Positions 24,355 through 31,585 of a stretch of 48,507 bases of DNA are shown piece by piece. The translations under genes and the position numbers were made by a program. The first letter of the stretch is position 1. Each line of letters starts with the position of its first letter. The notes beneath the pieces are model-generated. The model did no database searches, was not told the DNA's origin, and saw only the letters and a list, made by a program, of their open reading frames with translations. The DNA comes from Azospirillum brasilense (GTDB lineage: Bacteria; Pseudomonadota; Alphaproteobacteria; Azospirillales; Azospirillaceae): assembly GCF_007827815.1 (NCBI RefSeq), contig NZ_VITH01000026.1:1-48507 (forward strand). The letters are read 5' to 3'.

Positions 24355-25320
24355 TCACCCCGCCGCGTTCAGTACGTCGAAGAGCGAACCCGCCGCGGCG
24401 CGGTCGCGAGCCGACTGCAGATTGGTTGCCGCCTGCCGGAAGTAGCTGGGCTTCAGCTCGAAACCGATGCCGCGACGGCCTGCCTCAACAGCGGCATAGA
24501 CCTCGCTCCCGATGCCAAGGAACGGCGTCAGAACGGTTTCGCTGGGGTTGGACCAGAGATCAATGCAGCGCTCGATGACGTCGAGCTGGAGCGGAGAGAT
24601 ATGGACCTCATCAAGTTCATCCCGCGCGGTCCGGTACTGTAGGGTCCGGGTCTGATTGATGTCGGTCCAAACCGGAGACGCATAGCGCTGCCAGACCTCG
24701 ATGCTGTACCAGTTCCGGCCATCCATCGGCGCCGTGTACTTGGACCGGTCCGGCTCCGGCAGGGAACCGATGTAGCGATCAAATCCGCCGGCCACCGGAA
24801 CCGGGTTAATGCCCGGCTTCCGGAACGTCACGATGTAGTCGGCCAAGCCCTGGCCGCTGATGGAGCTGTCCTTCACGATCTGCTTGTGCAGGAGGCGGAT
24901 GGACTTCGTACGCTGCTGGGCGACGACAGGGTCTTTCCAGATGCAGACTTCGCTGTGCAAAATCCAGCCCGCCGCCTCATAGGCACGGATCACCTCGCCA
25001 CGGAAGTCCCGCATCCCGATCACGCCGTCGCGAATCTTGCTGGTCGGCAACTGCATGACGTGAACGCTGTGCAGCCGGCCCGGCATGGCGACGCGGAGAA
25101 GCTCCCGGATGAGGAACCCGTAGTGCTCCCAAAAGGCGTCACCTTCGCTGTTGGACAGGTCGCGGTCGCTGTTGGAAAACTTGTAGAGGCCCTCGAACGG
25201 CGGCGAATGGATGCCGAAGTGAATGCTGTTGTCCGGAATGGCTTGGATCAGTTCGCAAGCATCGCCCTGGTATATGGCATAATCATCGGCGATGATCTGA
25301 TCGACTGCATTGATGGTCAT
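24355..25320 (-). CDS. DNA methyltransferase (N4-cytosine/N6-adenine, beta class)
   Basis: The 321-residue enzyme has the catalytic motif SPPF near residues 36-39 and the AdoMet-binding motif FLGIGSEVYAA near 267-277, in that order, the beta arrangement. SPPF more often accompanies N4-cytosine methylation. It starts at ATG 25320, supported by AAAGGA; a longer frame starts at 25341. Its start overlaps the stop of the SNF2-like helicase. No dedicated restriction endonuclease gene is obvious, so it more likely protects phage DNA or regulates replication than forms a restriction system. Confidence 0.9.
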   Translation of the reverse strand: MTINAVDQIIADDYAIYQGDACELIQAIPDNSIHFGIHSPPFEGLYKFSNSDRDLSNSEGDAFWEHYGFLIRELLRVAMPGRLHSVHVMQLPTSKIRDGVIGMRDFRGEVIRAYEAAGWILHSEVCIWKDPVVAQQRTKSIRLLHKQIVKDSSISGQGLADYIVTFRKPGINPVPVAGGFDRYIGSLPEPDRSKYTAPMDGRNWYSIEVWQRYASPVWTDINQTRTLQYRTARDELDEVHISPLQLDVIERCIDLWSNPSETVLTPFLGIGSEVYAAVEAGRRGIGFELKPSYFRQAATNLQSARDRAAAGSLFDVLNAAG

Positions 25321-26708
25321 GATGCAATCCTTTCGACCCACCCCGGCATCCGCACCGGCATTGATGGGCGGTAATCCATCGTGTCTCTGGTGATGCCGCG
25401 CACCTCTCGGGCGGACAGGTCGGCCATGTGGCGCAGCATTGCTGCGGCCATTCGCTCGGCGTCCTCTTCCTTCCTTCGGAGGTTGGCGACCACCGCACCC
25501 TCAGTGGATGCAGCGACGAAATGGGCGGTGACGGTGCTGGTCTGGCCAAAGCGCCAGAAGCGGCGGATGGCCTGATAGACCTGCTCCCAGCTGTCGGAGA
25601 GGCCGACAAATCCGGTGTCGGCGCAGTGCTGCCAGTTCAGGCCAAATCCGCAGATGGTCGGCTTGGTGACCAGCACGCGGGTCCCCCCGGCGGCGAAATC
25701 GGCGAGCTTCCGCTCCTTCGTGTCCTCAGGGTCGGAGCCGCGAACCTCAACAGCCCCTGGGATTGCTCGCGCCAAGGCCTCGGATTCCGCGTTGAGGTTG
25801 CACCACCACACAAACGGCCTGTCGCTCGGCGTGATCGATGCCGCCATGGCCACCCTGGCGGCCACGCTGTCGCGCCGCGCAGCAAGCCGCTCACTCATCG
25901 TCCGGGCCTCGACCGCGAACAGCGTCCCCATGGACGGGGCGGCGTCGACTTGAACGGTGTGCTGAACCTGCCGCAGTTCGGGCAGATCGTAACCACCGAC
26001 GGCATATCCCAGGTCCGCCGGCGAGCGGATCATGACGGCCCACTGCGCCATCCATCGCCAGAAGGCATCCTCGGCGTGGCCCTTCAGGCGCCATTTCTGG
26101 GTGTCGCCGCCGTCGTGCACGAAGAACGTGGCGAGCATGTCCGTGTACGACATGACACCAAGGAACTCGGCGTGATTGCCCAGCTCCATGAAGTCGTTCG
26201 GCGCCGGCGTCGCGGTGGCGGCAAGCCTGAACGGGATGGATGCGGTGCTGCGGATGAGGTGCGTGCGGAACTTCCCGTCCGTCGATTTCAGGATTGAGCT
26301 TTCATCCAGCGCGACGCCGACGAAGGACGACAGGTCGATGCGGTGGAGCTTGTGGTAGTTGGTGACGTTGACGCCGGCACCGACCTCGCTTTGGTCGCTG
26401 ACCTGCCGGGCCGGAACTCCGAACTTCTGCGCCTCGCGGCAGATCTGTGCAGCAACGGCCAGCGGCGCCAGGATCAGCACGTTGCCGCCGGTCGCCTGAT
26501 GGATGCCCTGCGCCCAGGACAGCTCCATCAGCGTCTTCCCCAGGCCGGTCCCGGCGAACAGAGCGGCGCGTCCACGCTTCAGCGCCCACCGGGTGATGTC
26601 GCCCTGGAAATCGAACAGCGCATCCGGGAGGTTGGGGATGTCAGCGATGCCAGTCGGGGGATCGATGATGGCTTTGCGGCGCAGGAAGTCGGCGTAGGCG
26701 TCCGTCAT
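25317..26708 (-). CDS. SNF2-type helicase/ATPase
   Basis: The 463-residue protein contains motif I GTGLGKTLMELSWA near residues 53-66, LILAPLAVAAQICREAQKFG (motif Ia), a Walker B VALDESSILKSTDGKF near 130, LAATATPAPNDFMELGNHAEFLG, and the C-terminal GFGLNWQHCADTGFVGLSDSWEQ and QAIRRFWRFGQ segments of the SNF2 family. It is the phage form, without a chromatin-type insert. Start ATG 26708 is chosen because GGGGTGGGG precedes it. It is coupled by ATGA overlaps to the metallopeptidase upstream and methyltransferase downstream. Confidence 0.92.
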   Translation of the reverse strand: MTDAYADFLRRKAIIDPPTGIADIPNLPDALFDFQGDITRWALKRGRAALFAGTGLGKTLMELSWAQGIHQATGGNVLILAPLAVAAQICREAQKFGVPARQVSDQSEVGAGVNVTNYHKLHRIDLSSFVGVALDESSILKSTDGKFRTHLIRSTASIPFRLAATATPAPNDFMELGNHAEFLGVMSYTDMLATFFVHDGGDTQKWRLKGHAEDAFWRWMAQWAVMIRSPADLGYAVGGYDLPELRQVQHTVQVDAAPSMGTLFAVEARTMSERLAARRDSVAARVAMAASITPSDRPFVWWCNLNAESEALARAIPGAVEVRGSDPEDTKERKLADFAAGGTRVLVTKPTICGFGLNWQHCADTGFVGLSDSWEQVYQAIRRFWRFGQTSTVTAHFVAASTEGAVVANLRRKEEDAERMAAAMLRHMADLSAREVRGITRDTMDYRPSMPVRMPGWVERIAS

Positions 26709-27296
26709 GACCCCACCCCGCTGGTCCGGCGTTCGTTGATGTCGATGGTTCGCGCCGGCGCACCAGCGAGGCGGGTGCGCCAGTCGTCGGAACAAAAAAC
26801 CGGGCAGAAACCACGCTCAATCAGCGCGGCATAGGTGCGAGGCCGCAGCCCACGCAGCAGATCGGGATTGGTGACAAACAGCCGGAACATCTCCGCGAAC
26901 CACTCGCCATCGTCCGGGCAGTAGTTGGTCAGCTTCGGTTCGCTGGCCTGACGACGCAGGTCCGCGCTGAAGTTGCCGCGGTAGCGGTCCACGGTCGTGC
27001 TGCGCAGCACATCGACGTGGTGCCCCAGCTCGTGCGCAAGCACGCCATAGGGGGGGCCGATCAACCGCATGCCCCGGAAAAGACCACGCCCGACCGGCGG
27101 TCCCGATGGATGCGCAGGCATCCACGCAAATGTTGATGGTGGTCGGACGATAGAAGGCGCAAGCATCCCACGCCCATTCCGCTTTGCTCCAGCGCTTCAC
27201 AAGCGGACAGGCGATACCGTTCAGATCACACCACTGGTGGATTAGTTGCTGCCCACTCAGGAAGAGCTGGTCCTTGGTCGGATACGGCGCGGTCAT
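26705..27296 (-). pseudogene. HELGH metallopeptidase, frameshifted at a C7 run
   Basis: Two frames together encode one protein of about 196 residues. The first starts at ATG 27296 (MTAPYPTKDQLFLSGQQLI) and reads GRAWSFPGHAVDRPP; the second continues YGVLAHELGHHVDVLRS and then LTNYCPDDGEWFAEMFRLFVTNPDLLRG to 26705. The switch falls on a run of seven G at 27050-27056 (seven C in the message); six would restore the frame. HELGH is a zinc protease motif and a later glutamate (EWFAEMF) may be the third ligand. I place it with phage putative metallopeptidase-domain proteins from memory. It could be a true mutation, a sequencing error, or a slippage-controlled gene. It is coupled to both neighbours by ATGA. 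Confidence 0.75.
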
Positions 27297-27814
27297 GACC
27301 CCACCCCGCACATCTCCGACAGATCGCGGCGTCCACGGGAGATGCGGCTGCGCAGCGTGCCGGCGTTGATCCCGAGCGCCTCGGAGGCCTCCTCGTAGGT
27401 CATCTCATCGAAGGCAACGGCCGTCAGGGCGGCGAGCCGGCCCGGGCCGAGGCGACCGAAGAAGACCAGCGTTTCCGCCACCATCACGGCGTCTTCCTGC
27501 GCCGGGGCCGCAGCGGTGCGGCGATGGAAAGCGTCCGAGACCGCGTCATCATCCACGGAGCGGTGCACGAACTGCGCGTCGTGGCGCGCCACGTCGCAGG
27601 ACAGGTTCCGCATGATCGTGTAGAGCCAGCCGCGGAGATTGGTGCCGTCGAAGAGGTGCCGGCGCTCCAGCGCGCGGATCATGGTGTCCTGCAGCAGATC
27701 CTCGGCGCGGGCCGAGTTGCCCCTGCTGAGGTTGCGGGCGCGGGCGGTCAGGTCCGGCATGAGGTCCAGCAGGCCCGCGGTGAAGGGGTCCTTCGGGGCG
27801 TGATGCGCGGTCAT
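27293..27814 (-). CDS. Phage-encoded ECF-like RNA polymerase sigma factor
   Basis: The 173-residue protein has sigma region 2 (NSARAEDLLQDTMIRALERR, then NLRGWLYTIMRNLSCDVAR, residues about 33-77) and region 4 (LGPGRLAALTAVAFDEM, then YEEASEALGINAGTLRSRIS, about 121-160). It lacks regions 1 and 3, as in ECF factors. The second gene of the left early operon, it would be made soon after induction and could direct host polymerase to middle or late phage promoters. No anti-sigma gene is visible. Its ATG overlaps the upstream gene stop. Confidence 0.88.
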   Translation of the reverse strand: MTAHHAPKDPFTAGLLDLMPDLTARARNLSRGNSARAEDLLQDTMIRALERRHLFDGTNLRGWLYTIMRNLSCDVARHDAQFVHRSVDDDAVSDAFHRRTAAAPAQEDAVMVAETLVFFGRLGPGRLAALTAVAFDEMTYEEASEALGINAGTLRSRISRGRRDLSEMCGVGS

Positions 27815-28044
27815 GCTGAGACCCCTTTGCGGGGGCGGCCGCCGCGCTTCTCCCAGGCCAAGCCAGCAGCGAACAGGTGGTCGCCCAGCGCCGAGACCGA
27901 CACTTTGTATTCATCAGCCAAAAGCTTGAGGGGCTCGCCGTTCTGCAGTCTCTGGTGGATGGTCGTGATGTGGATCAGCCGATCGTCGGGCCGGACGATG
28001 ATGGTGCGCCCCTTCTGCTCCGGCTCATTTTGCGTTCGGGACAT
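27811..28044 (-). CDS. Small basic DNA-binding-like protein
   Basis: The 77-residue protein is the first gene of the left early operon. A helix-turn-helix-like segment (PLKLLADEYKVSVSALGDHLFAAG, residues about 38-61) is followed by KRGGRPRKG, an AT-hook-like end. A strong GGAGGA site precedes ATG 28044. It is transcribed from the operator-controlled promoter at 28074-28102. The position is that of lambda N or of an early regulator, but no sequence similarity to N is seen. A role as antirepressor or transcription regulator is a guess. Confidence 0.65.
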   Translation of the reverse strand: MSRTQNEPEQKGRTIIVRPDDRLIHITTIHQRLQNGEPLKLLADEYKVSVSALGDHLFAAGLAWEKRGGRPRKGVSA

Positions 28045-28073
28045 ATCGTCCTCCAGCGGGTTAACTCCCGCTC

Positions 28074-28102
28074 ACTATTTTAGGAGGAACCTAAAAAGTC
28101 AA
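28074..28102 (-). promoter_or_regulatory. Left early promoter with operator O1
   Basis: On the minus strand TTGACT (28102-28097) and AATAGT (28079-28074) are separated by 17 bases. The spacer is the palindrome TTTTAGG-N5-CCTAAAA at 28078-28096. Repressor bound there would cover both promoter elements. It drives the operon starting at 28044. Confidence 0.85.
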
Positions 28103-28104
28103 CG

Positions 28105-28133
28105 CTGACATTTAGGCGTTGCCGAAAATTCAG
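28105..28133 (+). promoter_or_regulatory. Repressor promoter with operator O2
   Basis: CTGACA at 28105-28110 and ATTCAG at 28128-28133 are 17 bases apart. The imperfect operator ATTTAGG-N5-CCGAAAA occupies 28110-28128. It has two mismatches to the consensus, so weaker binding and autoregulation of the repressor gene are expected. The -10 is poor, as in many repressor maintenance promoters. Confidence 0.6.
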
Positions 28134-28191
28134 ATTTCCGGTACAAGGAGAGCATCAGGAAGCGCGGTGCGCCGCGACATGGAGACGACGA

Positions 28192-28518
28192 ATGGATGAA
28201 GCCAGCTTCAAAGCCGCTACGGGGCGCCGCCTCGATGCCGCCCGGATCGCGCTGGGCCGCACTGCAGCCGAAGCCGCGGCCATGATGGGCGTCAGCCGAC
28301 CGACCTATTCGGATTATGTGGGTGGCAAAATCCTGCCGCCGCCGTTCAAGCTCCAGCCCTTCGTGGAGCTGGGGATTTCCTTGGATTTCCTGTACTACGG
28401 CATCAAGACGGCACTGCCGATGGGCTTGGTGGATCGCCTCGCCGAGGCTGAGACCGAGGCGTCCTCTGACACCCAGCCGGTGCCGCGTCGCGGGAGACCG
28501 CGCCTCGTTAAGGGTTGA
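28192..28518 (+). CDS. XRE-family phage repressor (CI-like, no protease domain)
   Basis: The 108-residue protein has a helix-turn-helix at about residues 13-45 (GRTAAEAAAMMGVSRPTYSDYVGGK). A short C-terminal part follows, ending RRGRPRLVKG, an AT-hook-like motif. GGAGAC precedes ATG 28192. It lies between two sets of paired operators that control divergent early operons, so it is the probable immunity repressor. It lacks the S24 self-cleavage domain of lambda CI, so induction must use another route than RecA-stimulated self-cleavage. A terminator follows. Confidence 0.88.
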   Translation: MDEASFKAATGRRLDAARIALGRTAAEAAAMMGVSRPTYSDYVGGKILPPPFKLQPFVELGISLDFLYYGIKTALPMGLVDRLAEAETEASSDTQPVPRRGRPRLVKG

Positions 28519-28559
28519 CCGCTCGCGCGCCGGCTCGGTTCCTCCTGGTTTAGATCTGA

Positions 28560-28592
28560 AGCCCCGTAGGTCCCTGGCCTGCGGGGCTTTTT
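28560..28592 (+). terminator. Intrinsic terminator after the repressor gene
   Basis: AGCCCCGTAGG pairs with CCTGCGGGGCT around a seven-base loop, followed by TTTTTC. It closes the repressor transcript before the right early promoter. Confidence 0.9.
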
Positions 28593-28621
28593 CGTGCCCG
28601 CCCGTTGCTCGGCGAAAATAT

Positions 28622-28640
28622 TTTTAGGCATTACCAAAAA
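28622..28640. promoter_or_regulatory. Repressor operator O3
   Basis: TTTTAGG-CATTA-CCAAAAA differs from the consensus palindrome by one base. Its centre is 31 bases from that of O4, mirroring the 32-base spacing of O1 and O2 and suggesting cooperative binding. Confidence 0.8.
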
Positions 28641-28646
28641 AGCGCG

Positions 28647-28675
28647 TTGACATTTTAGGCTGATCCTAAAATACT
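28647..28675 (+). promoter_or_regulatory. Right early promoter with operator O4
   Basis: TTGACA at 28647-28652 and AATACT at 28670-28675 are 17 bases apart; the spacer carries the perfect operator TTTTAGG-N5-CCTAAAA at 28653-28671. The geometry is identical to that of the left early promoter. It drives the operon beginning at 28778. Confidence 0.87.
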
Positions 28676-28711
28676 CCCCCTTGTCCCTAACGGGGCGTTT
28701 CCTCCCAAACT

Positions 28712-28749
28712 GGCCGGAGCGCGCACCCCCGCCGCTCCGGCCCTTTCTC
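28712..28749 (+). terminator. Leader terminator of the right early operon
   Basis: GGCCGGAGCG at 28712-28721 pairs perfectly with CGCTCCGGCC at 28733-28742, followed by CTTTCTC. It lies about 30 bases after the predicted transcription start and before the first gene, so it could attenuate the whole right operon unless antiterminated. Confidence 0.7.
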
Positions 28750-28777
28750 GGGGAGGGCAACAAGAGGGGAGAAAACC

Positions 28778-29095
28778 GTGAGTGAAAAAACGTACGCCGT
28801 GCTGGTGGAAATCACCCACGAACGCCTCCGGCAGATCGAGCAGGAGGGTTTCAGCGCCGATCACGACGCCGAGCACGACTGCGGGGAGTTGGCTGCCGCT
28901 GGAGCGGCGTATGCCCTCGCCGGGTCCTTCTCGTCCGGCTGGCAGGCCTCTCACCCGCCCCTGGTCTGGCCGTGGAAGGTCGAGTGGTGGAAGCCGAAGG
29001 ACCGCCGCCGCGACCTGATCCGCGCCGCCGCGCTGCTCGTCGCCGAGATCGAGCGGCTGGATCGGACCGCGGCCAGCACCTCCACCGGAGCCTGA
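28778..29095 (+). CDS. Phage protein, dATP/dGTP diphosphohydrolase N-terminal-like
   Basis: The 105-residue protein starts with GTG after a GAGGGGAGA site. It contains ITHERLRQIEQEGFSADHDA near residue 12, GELAAAGAAYA near 36, and WPWKVEWWKPKDRRRDLIRA near 64-83, followed by AEIERLDR. This widespread phage family of small helical proteins has acidic residues like MazG-type nucleotide pyrophosphohydrolases and is often named for the N-terminal domain of dNTP diphosphohydrolases. It is the first gene of the right early operon. Enzymatic activity is inferred from the family name only. Confidence 0.75.
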   Translation: MSEKTYAVLVEITHERLRQIEQEGFSADHDAEHDCGELAAAGAAYALAGSFSSGWQASHPPLVWPWKVEWWKPKDRRRDLIRAAALLVAEIERLDRTAASTSTGA

Positions 29096-29097
29096 CC

Positions 29098-29289
29098 ATG
29101 GACCCGATCAAAATCACCAGTTTCGGCTCCTACGAGGTCTGGGCGCTGGGTGGTGGCCGCTTCGCCGTCCGCGACGCTGCCGGCATCCTCGACATCGAGC
29201 ACCCCAGCCTGGACATCGCCACCGCCTACGCGATGGACCTCGCCGGACCGACCGGCAAGGAATCGCTGGCCTACTTCCGGGCCGCCTGA
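29098..29289 (+). CDS. Hypothetical phage protein
   Basis: ATG 29098 lies two bases after the previous stop and gives 63 residues (MDPIKITSFGSYEVWALGGG..., ending ESLAYFRAA). The first half alternates hydrophobic residues in a beta pattern and the second is helical. Tight packing in the early operon supports it. I do not recognise the family. Confidence 0.6.
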   Translation: MDPIKITSFGSYEVWALGGGRFAVRDAAGILDIEHPSLDIATAYAMDLAGPTGKESLAYFRAA

Positions 29290-29384
29290 TCCGGGCTGCG
29301 CCCGGCCTCCACCACGCCTGACCGGCGCCACCCCACAGACCCCGACACCAACCGGCCGGAGCGCCGGAACAGGAGAGCTTTGCC

Positions 29385-29483
29385 ATGAGCGAACCCCCGG
29401 CCTCCGCCCCCCTCCTCGACCTGCTCGCCCTGGTGCTGATCTGGGGCCTCGCCGTCGCCGCCCTCATCGCCTTCGGAGACTGA
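29385..29483 (+). CDS. Very small membrane protein
   Basis: ATG 29385 follows AGGAGAG and encodes 32 residues (MSEPPASAPLLDLLALVLIW, then GLAVAALIAFGD) with one transmembrane span over about residues 9-30. Its stop is four bases before the next start. The ribosome site, packing and clear span support a real gene. Function unknown. Confidence 0.55.
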   Translation: MSEPPASAPLLDLLALVLIWGLAVAALIAFGD

Positions 29484-29487
29484 TCCC

Positions 29488-29790
29488 ATGCGTTGGCATG
29501 ATGCTCCCCCCATCGTCTCGACGGTCGATGGCGACACCATCGCCAAGTGGTCGCTGCGCTTCAGCGGGATCATGCATCCGGCCGTGCGCCGGACCCAGAC
29601 CGACCCCGGCCAGCCCGCCGAATTCGAGGTCTACAGCATCGAGGCCTGCAAGGACGGCGAACACTGGTCCGCCCTGCCGGAAGCGATGCTGACCCCGGAG
29701 CTGTACGCCGCCCTGGCCCGCATCGGCACCGATGCCGAGGCCGGTGCGGTGGAGCGGGAGCAGGCCGCCGCTCGGGAGGTGCTGGAATGA
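29488..29790 (+). CDS. Hypothetical phage protein
   Basis: The 100-residue protein starts MRWHDAPPIVSTVDGDTIAK and contains a predicted beta sheet followed by a helical C-terminus rich in glutamate and alanine. It overlaps the next gene by ATGA. No family is recognised. Its position among early genes suggests a host-takeover or replication accessory role, but nothing in the sequence proves this. Confidence 0.6.
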   Translation: MRWHDAPPIVSTVDGDTIAKWSLRFSGIMHPAVRRTQTDPGQPAEFEVYSIEACKDGEHWSALPEAMLTPELYAALARIGTDAEAGAVEREQAAAREVLE

Positions 29791-29999
29791 TCCGCCCCGA
29801 CGAACTCCCCGCCGATCTGGCGCAGACCCTGGCCGTCGTCGTGTCCGCCAAGCTCGACGCCTACAAGGCGGAGTACCGCGCCATGGTGGCTGGGAAGCTG
29901 GTGGAGGTCCGCGACGGCTACGGGCGCGGCGGGCCGGAGTGGAAGGCCCTGGACGATGTCCTGAAGCGGATCGGGGCTGCACCCCGGAATCCGGGATGA
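29787..29999 (+). CDS. Hypothetical phage protein
   Basis: ATG 29787 overlaps the previous stop and the gene ends at 29999, overlapping the helicase start by ATGA. The 70 residues (MIRPDELPADLAQTLAVVVS...) are helical and charged. Translational coupling to the RecD-like helicase on one side and its neighbour on the other argues that it is real. Function unknown. Confidence 0.62.
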   Translation: MIRPDELPADLAQTLAVVVSAKLDAYKAEYRAMVAGKLVEVRDGYGRGGPEWKALDDVLKRIGAAPRNPG

Positions 30000-31162
30000 C
30001 CGCGATGAAGACCGGCAACATCACCCCATCCGCCGCCCAGCTCGCCGTGATCCGCCAGATCGTGGAGTGGTATGGCGAGCGTGGCCGCCAGGAATTCTAC
30101 CTCGCCGGTTATGCCGGCGTCGGCAAAACCACCATCGCCGCCCTCGCCATCGAGGAAATCCAGCGCCGCTACAAGGGCTGCCGCAAGGTCATCACCGGTG
30201 CCTACACCGGCAAGGCCGCGCATCGCCTCCGCCAGAAAGGCGCCCCGGACCCCAGCACGATCCACGCCATGATCTACCTGCCGAAGGTGGTCGAGGGCCG
30301 GCTTGTCTTCGAGCTTGCCGCGGACGGGCCAGCCAGTTCCGCGGACCTGATCGTCTTGGACGAGGTCAGCATGGTCAATCGCGAGTTGGCCTCGGACCTC
30401 CGCAGCTTCGGCAAGAAGATCCTCGTCATGGGCGATCCCGGCCAGTTGCCGCCGGTGGCCGGCGCCGGGGCCTTCACGAACCGGGAGCCGGACGCCTTCC
30501 TGTCCGAGATCCATCGTCAGGCCGCGGACAGCCCTATCATCCGGTTGGCGACCGCTGCCCGCTTGGGCGAACCGATCCGGACCGGTGATTACGGTGCCGA
30601 TGTCCGTGTCGCCGTCCTGACGCAGGAGACCCAGCACGAGGTCTACCAGCCGCGGACGCAGGCCATCTGCGGCATCCATCGTGTCCGCTGGACGATCTGC
30701 CAGCGCGCCCGGCGCCGCTTCGGCTTCGAGGGGCCGCTGCCCCTGAAGGGCGAAAAGCTGATCTGCACCCGCAACAACCGGGAAGAGGGGCTTTTCAATG
30801 GTGCCCTCGGCATCGCCACCGCCGACGCCGAACCGGAGGTCCGGCCCTACGTCGATATTCGCGTCCATCTGGATGATGAGCCGGAGCCGCGGAACCCGCT
30901 GCTGACACATCCCTGGCAGTTCGCCCAGCACTTCGACGCCAGCACCCGGAAGCCGGACCGACTGGAGAAGGGCATCAACGAGTTCGATTGGGCCTATGCG
31001 ATCACCTGCCACAAGGCGCAGGGGTCGGAATGGCCGCACGTCACCATCGTGGACGACAGCGCCGCGTTCCGCCGCGCCGGCCAGAACGATGCCCCCAAAT
31101 GGCTTTACACCGCGATCACCCGCGCCCAGGCCGGGCTGACGCTGCTGCTGCGGGGTGCGTGA
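29996..31162 (+). CDS. RecD/Dda-like SF1 helicase
   Basis: The 388-residue helicase has Walker A GYAGVGKTTIAALA near residues 38-51, ITGAYTGKAAHRLRQKGAP (motif Ia), Walker B IVLDEVSMVNREL near 119, and VMGDPGQLPPVAG (motif III). The C-terminal ITCHKAQGSEWPHVTI (about 337-352) and LYTAITRAQAGLTLL (about 370-384) are the UvrD_C_2-type motifs of T4 Dda and RecD2. Such phage helicases remodel replication forks or initiate origin unwinding. ATG 29996 is coupled to the upstream stop. Confidence 0.93.
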   Translation: MTAMKTGNITPSAAQLAVIRQIVEWYGERGRQEFYLAGYAGVGKTTIAALAIEEIQRRYKGCRKVITGAYTGKAAHRLRQKGAPDPSTIHAMIYLPKVVEGRLVFELAADGPASSADLIVLDEVSMVNRELASDLRSFGKKILVMGDPGQLPPVAGAGAFTNREPDAFLSEIHRQAADSPIIRLATAARLGEPIRTGDYGADVRVAVLTQETQHEVYQPRTQAICGIHRVRWTICQRARRRFGFEGPLPLKGEKLICTRNNREEGLFNGALGIATADAEPEVRPYVDIRVHLDDEPEPRNPLLTHPWQFAQHFDASTRKPDRLEKGINEFDWAYAITCHKAQGSEWPHVTIVDDSAAFRRAGQNDAPKWLYTAITRAQAGLTLLLRGA

Positions 31163-31572
31163 TGGAAACCCCAGCCCAGGGCCTCCGCCGCCCGAACACC
31201 GCCCCGCGCCGTCCGGTTGCCCAGCTTCCGATCCGCCCCGGCGAGACCCGGTATTTCAAGACCCGGCTCGTCAAGCACGGTCCGCATGTCCCGGCCAGCG
31301 TGAGCATCGTCGACGGCGACCGCGATCCGGAGACCTGGGAGCTGATGTCCGACTGGAAAATGGTCGCGGAGGTCAACGGCCGTCCGGTGCCCTGCGACGG
31401 CTGGGAGCCGCGGGGCTGGCCCTGGCAGCCCATCGACGAAGCCGAATACAGCGACCTCCGCCGCTTGTCCGAATGGGCGCGGACTTACGCCGCCGTGAGC
31501 CCGGAGGCCGCCGCCCACCCGCTCGCCAACCCGCGCCGCCCGATCGACCGGGCTGCGGCGCCGATTTTTTGA
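31162..31572 (+). CDS. Hypothetical phage protein
   Basis: The 136-residue protein begins at ATG 31162, sharing bases with the helicase stop (TGATG). It contains ETRYFKTRLVKHGPHVPASV near residue 28, then DGDRDPETWELMSDWKMVAEVNG and GWPWQPIDEAEYSDLRRLSEWA. The tryptophan and charged pattern suggests a compact soluble protein. Coupling to the helicase suggests a helper function. Family not recognised. Confidence 0.62.
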   Translation: METPAQGLRRPNTAPRRPVAQLPIRPGETRYFKTRLVKHGPHVPASVSIVDGDRDPETWELMSDWKMVAEVNGRPVPCDGWEPRGWPWQPIDEAEYSDLRRLSEWARTYAAVSPEAAAHPLANPRRPIDRAAAPIF

Positions 31573-31585
31573 GGGAGACCACGCC

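Noticed and set aside
24355..26708. Complete restriction-modification system
   Set aside because: A methyltransferase and SNF2 helicase are present but the only nuclease hint nearby rests on one weak motif, so no system is claimed as a feature.
27107..27124. 7-bp hairpin in the metallopeptidase gene as cause of the frameshift
   Set aside because: The recognisable frame 1 sequence continues past it to the C7 run at 27050-27056, so the break lies there instead.
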